NCBI GenBank assembly: GCA_031283905.1
Contig: JAITAW010000313.1
Coordinates: 1 to 7,672, forward strand
Origin: Treponema sp.
Lineage (GTDB): Bacteria > Spirochaetota > Spirochaetia > Treponematales > Breznakiellaceae
DNA: 7,672 nucleotides
Direction of reading: 5' to 3'
Shown here: positions 1-3,788 of the stretch, in pieces
How positions within the stretch are numbered: the stretch's first letter is position 1
How the letters are laid out: each line of letters opens with the position of its first letter
Program-made: the position numbers and the translations under genes
The notes under the pieces: generated by a model
Told to the model about the DNA's origin: nothing
Database searches by the model: none
Seen by the model: the letters and a program-made list of their open reading frames with translations, nothing else

Positions 1-197
1 GGTCCCAAGGCAACCTCAAAATAAAGAAAACCTGTTTTTTTATCAACGAGAAGCAGACTGGAAGCCTCGGCATCACATAAACGCTCCGCCGAATCAATAA
101 TTTCGGTCAACAAAAGGGTAACGTCCTGAAAATTCGAATTTATTCGCATATTGATCTCAACAAATGTTTTAAATTTCAGGGCATCAACAATTTGCAT
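1..197 (-). CDS. GAF-domain protein, N-terminal fragment (runs off left edge)
   Basis: An open frame starts at the ATG at 197-195 and stays open to the window edge, giving about 65 residues. After a short lead (MQIVDALKFKTFVEIN) the residues follow the usual start of a GAF domain: a helix with NFQDVTLLLTEIIDSAERL, then CDAEASSLLLVD and a strand ending FEVALG. GAF domains bind small ligands or mediate dimerisation, commonly in front of cyclase, phosphatase, kinase or sigma-54 output modules. The output module here lies outside the window, so the function is unknown. The gene follows rpsA by 32 bases on the same strand. No SD is well placed, since a GCAGG sits about 14 bases upstream. A perfect extended -10 (TGTTATAAT) ends 4 bases before the ATG, so it may have its own promoter. 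The start is the first ATG giving a sensible GAF N-terminus; an upstream non-ATG start cannot be excluded. Confidence 0.75.
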   Translation of the reverse strand, partial: MQIVDALKFKTFVEINMRINSNFQDVTLLLTEIIDSAERLCDAEASSLLLVDKKTGFLYFEVALG

Positions 198-201
198 ATC
201 A

Positions 202-210
202 ATTATAACA
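202..210 (-). promoter_or_regulatory. Candidate extended -10 promoter for the GAF gene
   Basis: On the minus strand TGTTATAAT lies at 210-202, an exact TGn plus TATAAT match. No recognisable -35 exists 17 bases upstream (the bases there are GTCCCC), as can occur with extended -10 promoters. The -10 ends 4 bases before the ATG at 197, so a transcript would have almost no leader. Read-through from rpsA is the alternative. Confidence 0.4.
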
Positions 211-229
211 GCCTGCGTCCGGCCGGGGA

Positions 230-1987
230 CTACTTTCCATCCTCGGCTTGCTTCGATTTCAACAGATCGCCCAGCGTAATCTTTGATCCGTCTCCCGTAT
301 CGGTGGACATGTATTGGGACACCTCGTCGCGCTGTATCTTTCTCTGATAATCGCGGATGGAGAACGCGGCTTTTTGTTTATCGGACTGTATTTCAAGCAC
401 AACCGCATTTACCCTGTCGCCTACATGGTACTTTTTCATAGCTTCATCAGGAGTCTCTCCGCTGTTTTCAGGCAGGTTGGACTTGTGAACAAGCCCTTCA
501 ATGCCGCCCGGTACTTTGACGAAGATGCCGAAATCGGTGATTGAGGAGACTTCGCCTTCAATGAAGGAGCCTTGTTTGTACGTAGAAGCAAATGTCTTCC
601 ACGGATCTTCGGTGAGTTGCTTGACGCCGAGTCTGATATTGCGAGTGTCTTTTTCAAGCGCAATAACCATAACCTCAATTTCCCGCCCCACTTGCAGTTC
701 GCTACCCGGGCGCTTGATCTTTTTTGTCCATGAAATGTCGTCCACATGGAGAAACCCATCGATGCCTTCCTCAAGTTCGATAAACGCGCCCGCATTGGTG
801 AGTTTTACAACCTTTCTGACAAGCCGCGTACCCACCGGATACCGCTCATGTACGGTCGCCCACGGATTAGCCGTCACCTGTTTCAATCCAAGCGACACTC
901 TGCCCGCCTGCAAGTCGTAGCCGAGGATCATGCACTCGACTTCCGCGCCGATACTCACCATGTCTTCCGGTTTCTGGACTTTTTTTACCCAAGAAAATTC
1001 AGATATGTGTGCAAGTCCTTCAATACCCTCTTCCAATTCGATGAACGCGCCGAAATCGGTAATTTTAGTAACCCTACCCTTTACAATGTCGTTGACGTAG
1101 TACTTATCCTCAAAATGAATCCATGGATCATCGGTAAAGTGTTTGAGTGAAAGGTTGATACGTTTTTCATTGGGATCAAGCCGTATAACCTTGAGCTTGA
1201 TTTCCTGTCCGCGCTTTACAAAGTCTTTGGGGCGATTCACATGACCCCAACTCATATCGTTAAGATGGAGAAGCCCGTCAAAGCCGCCCAGATCGATGAA
1301 CGCACCGAATGAAGTGTAACTCTTTACAACGCCTGTAACATCGCTTCCAATAGGCGTATGTTCAAAGAACGCATCCCGCATTCTTTCTATATCTTTTTCC
1401 AGCCATTTACGGCGGTTTACCACAATATTCTGCTTGCCGTCCGAATACAGTCTTTCAACGTAGACAGGGGTCTTTACGCCGAGCAATTTTTCCGGTTTGT
1501 CAACCTTCTGTATATCGGATTGGCTGATGGGAAGAAACGCGCGCATCTCGTGGCCGAGGTTGAAGTCATATCCGCCCTTGACAAGCTTTTCAATGACTCC
1601 CTCAACCGGCGTATGATCCTGAAACGCCTGCCGGAGATTCTTCCAAAACAATTTCACATCGGCTTTTTGCTTGGAAACAATCACTTCCCCGTGCTTATTC
1701 TCTTTCATCACGAGAACAACCGATACCTTATCCCCAATTTCGGGAATTTCGGCAAATTCCGCTATCGGTATCTTACCCTCGGACTTAAGGTTCACATCGA
1801 CAAAGACCTGATCGTCCGCAACTTGAACGACCGTACCTTCTACGAGTTGCCCCTCTGCCGCTGAATCGAGGGACTTAAGATACTCCTCCTGTAACTGCGT
1901 CTGGATGTTGGCATCGCTCTTTCTACCCTCATCCACCGGCACTGTGTCCGACGGACCGAATTCCGTTCCCACTTCCACCTTATCCAT
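230..1987 (-). CDS. rpsA: 30S ribosomal protein S1 (six S1 domains)
   Basis: This 585-residue protein is S1, which binds mRNA on the 30S subunit and helps initiation on structured or SD-poor messages. Six S1/OB repeats are visible at roughly residues 46-107, 125-194, 212-282, 299-370, 385-457 and 472-545. Repeats 3 to 6 carry the RNA-binding type strand (SFGAFIDL, DFGAFIEL, NAGAFIEL, DFGIFVKV) and a GLxH or GFLH segment. Repeats 1 and 2 are more diverged, as expected of the ribosome-docking repeats. The charged C-terminal tail contains TLGDLLKSK. The length is slightly above the E. coli protein (557). The ATG at 1987-1985 has a good SD (AAGGA at 1998-1994, 6-base gap) and lies inside the end of cmk, overlapping it by 8 bases, so the two are co-transcribed and probably coupled. 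From memory, some treponemes carry Cmk and S1 as one fused polypeptide; here they are separate. Confidence 0.97.
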   Translation of the reverse strand: MDKVEVGTEFGPSDTVPVDEGRKSDANIQTQLQEEYLKSLDSAAEGQLVEGTVVQVADDQVFVDVNLKSEGKIPIAEFAEIPEIGDKVSVVLVMKENKHGEVIVSKQKADVKLFWKNLRQAFQDHTPVEGVIEKLVKGGYDFNLGHEMRAFLPISQSDIQKVDKPEKLLGVKTPVYVERLYSDGKQNIVVNRRKWLEKDIERMRDAFFEHTPIGSDVTGVVKSYTSFGAFIDLGGFDGLLHLNDMSWGHVNRPKDFVKRGQEIKLKVIRLDPNEKRINLSLKHFTDDPWIHFEDKYYVNDIVKGRVTKITDFGAFIELEEGIEGLAHISEFSWVKKVQKPEDMVSIGAEVECMILGYDLQAGRVSLGLKQVTANPWATVHERYPVGTRLVRKVVKLTNAGAFIELEEGIDGFLHVDDISWTKKIKRPGSELQVGREIEVMVIALEKDTRNIRLGVKQLTEDPWKTFASTYKQGSFIEGEVSSITDFGIFVKVPGGIEGLVHKSNLPENSGETPDEAMKKYHVGDRVNAVVLEIQSDKQKAAFSIRDYQRKIQRDEVSQYMSTDTGDGSKITLGDLLKSKQAEDGK

Positions 1988-2636
1988 GTTTTATCCTTGT
2001 TATATTGATATTTTCTATTAATATTGCATAAGTTTGCTCAATGGTCAAGAGTGAAGTATCGACAACCTTCACTCCATCCGCGATCTTCAGACTGCCTTCC
2101 TGTTTGTTTTTATCGATCTCGTCCCGTTCCGCTATCGCTTTTTTGATTTCCTCAAGAGAGAGACCGGAAAAGCTCTGTTCAAAGCGCCGTTTCGCCCGCT
2201 CCTCAACTGAAGCGTCAAGATAAAACCGGCGTTCGGCGTCCGGAAACACAACGGTGGTCATATCCCTGCCTTCGACAACAATGTCTAGATTCCCCGCTAT
2301 TCTCCTGATTATGCCATTGATCACATGACGAACAGGAACTATACCGGACAACGGAGCGCACGTCCGGTCGATCTCGTCCGTGTGGAGAAGGGCATCGACA
2401 TTTTCTCCATTAAGGTACACTTGTCCATTGCGATACTCAATGCTTGCGCTCCGCGCATAGGTGACGCATGATTCGGCGTTGTCTTCAGCTATGCGGACGC
2501 CGTTCCGCAAACATCCCACCGTAATGGCCCGGTACAGGTTCCCTGAATTGATGTAGGCAAACCCGATCCGGTGCGCAAGAAGCCGCGCTATCGTACTTTT
2601 TCCGGCACCGGCAGGGCCGTCAATGGCAATTACCAT
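1980..2636 (-). CDS. cmk: (d)CMP kinase (cytidylate kinase)
   Basis: A 218-residue cytosolic enzyme that transfers phosphate from ATP to CMP and dCMP in pyrimidine nucleotide recycling. The P-loop GPAGAGKS is at residues 7-14. The nucleotide-site segment NSGNLYRA is at 31-38, EGRDMTTVVFPDA at 122-134, LDASVEERAKRR at 140-151 and RDEIDKNK at 171-178, matching the family order and length. Several usual residues differ: the Asp of DSGxxYR is Asn here, GRDMGT reads GRDMTT, and the last Arg of RDxxDxxR is Lys. The ATG at 2636-2634 places the P-loop at the normal distance and no upstream start fits better. There is no SD; the -10 of a strong promoter ends 6 bases before the ATG, so the mRNA is probably leaderless. 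The gene overlaps rpsA by 8 bases, the classic cmk-rpsA arrangement. Confidence 0.96.
   Translation of the reverse strand: MVIAIDGPAGAGKSTIARLLAHRIGFAYINSGNLYRAITVGCLRNGVRIAEDNAESCVTYARSASIEYRNGQVYLNGENVDALLHTDEIDRTCAPLSGIVPVRHVINGIIRRIAGNLDIVVEGRDMTTVVFPDAERRFYLDASVEERAKRRFEQSFSGLSLEEIKKAIAERDEIDKNKQEGSLKIADGVKVVDTSLLTIEQTYAILIENINITRIKHG
1994..1998 (-). promoter_or_regulatory. Ribosome binding site of rpsA
   Basis: AAGGA on the minus strand, 6 bases before the rpsA ATG and inside the last codons of cmk. It fixes the rpsA start within the 8-base overlap and contrasts with cmk, which has no SD. Confidence 0.75.
2020..2048 (-). promoter_or_regulatory. Possible internal promoter for rpsA inside the cmk 3' end
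   Basis: TTGACC (2048-2043), a 17-base spacer and AATATT (2025-2020) lie in the AT-rich end of cmk. A start near 2013 would leave a leader of about 26 bases containing the rpsA SD. The -35 is good but the -10 matches only 4 of 6 bases, and AT-rich coding sequence gives chance matches. A separate promoter would make sense because S1 is needed in far larger amounts than CMP kinase. Confidence 0.3.
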
Positions 2637-2642
2637 GCCGTT

Positions 2643-2671
2643 ATCGTACCACCAATAGAAAAAAATATCAA
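2643..2671 (-). promoter_or_regulatory. Sigma70-type promoter of cmk-rpsA (predicted leaderless start)
   Basis: TTGATA (2671-2666), a 17-base T-rich spacer, then TACGAT (2648-2643) on the minus strand. Only 6 bases (AACGGC) separate the -10 from the cmk ATG. A normal start 7 bases after the -10 falls on the A of the ATG. Confidence 0.7.
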
Positions 2672-2696
2672 GTCTACCACTCTCAAAAACAACGAT

Positions 2697-2726
2697 TTGG
2701 AATTGGATTTAGGAGAATTTTATGCA
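2697..2726 (+). promoter_or_regulatory. Possible plus-strand promoter in the gap before cmk
   Basis: TTGGAA (2697-2702), 18 bases, then TATGCA (2721-2726). The match is moderate. A start near 2733 would make a short transcript ending at the hairpin at 2793-2809. It competes with an alternative reading of the same bases: AGGAGA at 2711-2716 followed by ATG at 2722 looks like a translation start, which this promoter would leave untranscribed. Confidence 0.25.
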
Positions 2727-2937
2727 AAAAGAAAGCCTTTTTCACAACGACTCGCCCGGCGGTTCGCCCGCAAATCACCGTTGTCTCATAGGGCGCCGCC
2801 TCACGGCGTATTTTGGGAAAGCCTTCTCAATCGCGCTTTACAGCACGATTGAGCGACTCACCTCAACGGGAAAAACCCCGAAAAGCCTGTCGAGGTGTGA
2901 TGAGACCGTATCGAAAGCGCCGGCCGTTTTATTGTAG
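2722..2937 (+). CDS. Doubtful small ORF with a strong Shine-Dalgarno
   Basis: ATG at 2722 is preceded by AGGAGA with a 5-base gap, the best SD-like sequence in the window. The 71-codon frame begins MQKESLFHNDSPGGSP and ends at a TAG in 2935-2937. Its last 100 bases are antisense to the 3' end of the 96-residue gene, which is the more convincing coding frame there. The protein has no recognisable domain, signal peptide or membrane segment. It may be a small protein, a gene remnant, or a chance frame over an RNA or repeat element. Listed mainly because the SD is striking. Confidence 0.18.
   Translation: MQKESLFHNDSPGGSPANHRCLIGRRLTAYFGKAFSIALYSTIERLTSTGKTPKSLSRCDETVSKAPAVLL
2793..2814 (+). terminator. 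Possible weak intrinsic terminator (plus strand)
   Basis: A GC-rich hairpin with arms GCGCCG (2793-2798) and CGGCGT (2804-2809) and loop CCTCA, including one G-U pair, overlaps and is followed by TATTTT (2809-2814). The G-U pair forms only in plus-strand RNA (it is C-A in minus RNA), which favours plus orientation. The U-run is short. Confidence 0.3.
2826..2853 (-). other. 12-bp GUAA-tetraloop hairpin containing a stop codon
   Basis: Minus-strand RNA reads CUCAAUCGUGCU, GUAA, AGCGCGAUUGAG, which is 12 consecutive pairs (one U-G) closed by a GNRA-type loop. The UAA of the loop is the in-frame stop of the 96-residue gene. In plus-strand RNA the U-G pair becomes C-A, so the structure belongs to the minus transcript. 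No U-run follows (AAGGCUUUCCC), so it looks more like a 3'-end stabiliser, a processing site or part of a factor-dependent terminator than a standard intrinsic terminator. Confidence 0.5.
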
Positions 2938-3128
2938 ATACCCACAACAACTTTCATTTCATCGGGATTTTTTGAATAAAGAGCCGATAAATATGCAACG
3001 CGAAACAGTCCTTTTTCCGCGAGTTCCTTTGTCGAAAGCGCGCCGTATTTCTGAAGCGCCTGCTTGTCAACGACAGCGGACGGTCCGTCATACCCAATGG
3101 TAAACACAAAATCTTCGCGTGACAGCAT
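2838..3128 (-). CDS. Conserved hypothetical protein, 96 residues
   Basis: I do not recognise a named family, but the sequence resembles small conserved spirochaetal proteins from memory. It starts MLSREDFVFTIGYDG, continues with VVDKQALQKYG and a helical stretch with TKELAEKGLFRVAYLSALYS, and ends RLFGVFPVEVSRSIVL. It has no signal peptide, membrane segment or metal-binding cluster, so it is probably cytosolic. The ATG at 3128-3126 has an SD (GGAAGAG at 3139-3133, 4-base gap) and a promoter 52 bases upstream. The stop codon lies in the loop of a 12-bp hairpin. It sits 201 bases upstream of cmk on the same strand, but cmk has its own promoter. Good SD, promoter and protein-like composition make it convincing as a gene; the function is unknown. 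Confidence 0.8.
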   Translation of the reverse strand: MLSREDFVFTIGYDGPSAVVDKQALQKYGALSTKELAEKGLFRVAYLSALYSKNPDEMKVVVGIYNKTAGAFDTVSSHLDRLFGVFPVEVSRSIVL

Positions 3129-3132
3129 ATAT

Positions 3133-3139
3133 CTCTTCC
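3133..3139 (-). promoter_or_regulatory. Ribosome binding site of the 96-residue gene
   Basis: GGAAGAG on the minus strand, 4 bases before the ATG at 3128, supports that start. A small inverted repeat (CCGC, TGTT loop, GCGG) at 3169-3158 sits in the 45-base leader just upstream; its four-pair stem is too short to call a regulator. Confidence 0.6.
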
Positions 3140-3179
3140 GTTTATAGGTTTAATGGTCCGCAACAGCGGTGTTTCTATC

Positions 3180-3208
3180 ATTATAATACAATTTTGCAAG
3201 ACAGGCAA
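3180..3208 (-). promoter_or_regulatory. Sigma70-type promoter of the 96-residue gene
   Basis: TTGCCT (3208-3203), a 17-base spacer and a perfect TATAAT (3185-3180) on the minus strand. The predicted start is near 3173, giving a leader of about 45 bases with an SD. It is back to back with the tRNA promoter about 50 bases away on the other strand. Confidence 0.75.
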
Positions 3209-3259
3209 GAACGCCATTGGGATTCTTCCGTTAAACCGCACAATTTTTGCTCTACCCGC

Positions 3260-3288
3260 TTGACATTTTTTCTTCCATGCGCTATGCT
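3260..3288 (+). promoter_or_regulatory. Strong sigma70-type promoter of the tRNA unit
   Basis: A perfect TTGACA (3260-3265), a 17-base spacer and TATGCT (3283-3288). The predicted start is near 3295, about 38 bases before tRNA-Gln. Near-consensus elements fit a stable-RNA promoter. Confidence 0.75.
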
Positions 3289-3310
3289 TCTTTTAAGTTG
3301 AGCATTCGGG

Positions 3311-3327
3311 ATCAAAATTTGATTTTG
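3311..3327 (+). repeat. Overlapping palindromes in the tRNA-Gln leader
   Basis: ATCAAA-A-TTTGAT (3311-3323) overlaps CAAAAT-TTG-ATTTTG (3313-3327). Both are perfect 6-bp inverted repeats and cannot form together. They lie between the predicted transcription start and the mature tRNA 5' end, so they could be a processing signal or a protein site. AT-rich sequence makes chance likely. Confidence 0.3.
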
Positions 3328-3332
3328 CCCAT

Positions 3333-3403
3333 TCCCCGGTTGTGTAATGGCAGCACCGCAGACTCTGGATCTGCTTGTGGGGGTTCAAATCCTCCCTGGG
3401 GAA
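3333..3403 (+). tRNA. tRNA-Gln (anticodon CTG)
   Basis: A full cloverleaf folds by hand. The acceptor arms TCCCCGG and CTGGGGA pair with one G-T, and the discriminator is A. The D arm is GTGT/GCAC. The anticodon arm GCAGA/TCTGC has loop CTCTGGA, so the anticodon is CTG, reading CAG. The variable loop is TTGT, and the T arm GGGGG/CCTCC carries the TTCAAAT loop. A T1-A72 pair is typical of bacterial tRNA-Gln. CCA is not encoded, so it must be added enzymatically. It is the first gene after the strong promoter at 3260-3288. Confidence 0.95.
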
Positions 3404-3483
3404 TGTAAAACCTGCAATTCGTGCGGACCGGCATTCGCATAGCGATTTTCCAATTTCAAAATCATTTCCAGTAATGTTATAAC

Positions 3484-3555
3484 GGCCCCTTCGTCTATCG
3501 GTTAGGACATGAGATTCTCAATCTTAAAAGAGGAGTTCGATTCTCCTAGGGGCTA
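3484..3555 (+). tRNA. tRNA-Glu (anticodon CTC)
   Basis: A complete cloverleaf. Acceptor arms are GGCCCCT and AGGGGCT (G1-T72 wobble) with discriminator A. The D arm GTCT/GGAC has the GGTTA loop segment. The anticodon arm TGAGA/TCTTA has loop TTCTCAA, so the anticodon is CTC, reading GAG. The T arm AGGAG/CTCCT has loop TTCGATT. The GGCCCCTTCGTCTA start is characteristic of bacterial tRNA-Glu. CCA is not encoded. It lies 80 bases after tRNA-Gln with no convincing promoter between, so the two are probably one transcript. A TTTTT at 3560-3564 after a tiny GGC/GCC inverted repeat may end it. Confidence 0.95.
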
Positions 3556-3637
3556 AGCCTTTTTATGAACTATCCCGTTCCAGAGCGCGCAAAGCGGCGG
3601 GGCTTTAGACTCCCCTCCCCCGCGAATAAAAAACTCT

Positions 3638-3757
3638 TTAGCGGCGATGCCCGTATCCTTCGTAGAGCGATGATACAGAGGCATTGGAAGCTTCTATAAG
3701 TCCGTCGGCGTCTTTAGAGACGGCATCCTTTGCATAAAAAACATGAGCCTCTCTTGA
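3638..3757 (-). pseudogene. Start-less protein-like frame, possible small gene or remnant
   Basis: A 39-codon open frame, closed by TAA at 3640-3638, reads like protein: FYAKDAVSKDADG, then LIEASNASVSSLYEGYGHRR. It has no ATG, GTG or TTG start. Just upstream, in another frame, are AGAGAGG (3754-3748) and an ATG at 3744-3742 followed by six T. One more T would join that ATG to the protein-like frame and give a 35-residue product. This could be a decayed small gene, a slippage-dependent gene, or chance. TTTACT (3785-3780), 17 bases, TATAGT (3762-3757) is a plausible divergent promoter. Confidence 0.2.
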
Positions 3758-3782
3758 CTATAATAGAATGAATGTTTATAGT
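3754..3782 (+). promoter_or_regulatory. Sigma70-type promoter of the 590-residue gene operon (predicted leaderless start)
   Basis: TTGACT (3754-3759), a 17-base spacer and TATAGT (3777-3782). Six bases follow before the ATG at 3789, so the expected start falls on that codon. A second -10-like TATAAT (3759-3764) overlaps the -35 but has no matching -35 of its own; it too would start transcription after the ATG at 3768. Confidence 0.65.
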
Positions 3783-3788
3783 AAAGTT

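Noticed and set aside
314..1864. Several plus-strand open frames opposite rpsA
   Set aside because: They are antisense to a clear six-domain S1 gene and lack domains and ribosome sites. Their regular spacing reflects the S1 repeats.
384..1900. DNA-level repeats inside rpsA as a mobile or tandem repeat
   Set aside because: They are the diverged coding copies of the S1 domain, normal for this gene.
2954..3241. 95-codon minus-strand frame overlapping the 96-residue gene
   Set aside because: It shares the region with a better-supported frame that has promoter, SD and start in order; its composition is not protein-like.
3435..3450. TCGC-ATA-GCGA hairpin followed by TTTT between the two tRNAs as a terminator
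   Set aside because: A 4-bp stem with a 3-base loop is too weak, and no clear promoter for tRNA-Glu exists downstream of it.
3594..3640. GC-rich inverted repeat after tRNA-Glu as a terminator (GCGGGG with CCCCGC around 3597-3624)
   Set aside because: The stem is only 6 bp with a 15-base loop, competes with a GGGG/CCCC alternative, and is followed by A-rich rather than T-rich sequence on the plus strand.
3704..3723. CGTCT-TTAG-AGACG hairpin upstream of the 590-residue gene as a regulator
   Set aside because: Only 5 bp, no T-run, and upstream of the predicted transcription start, so it would not be in that mRNA.
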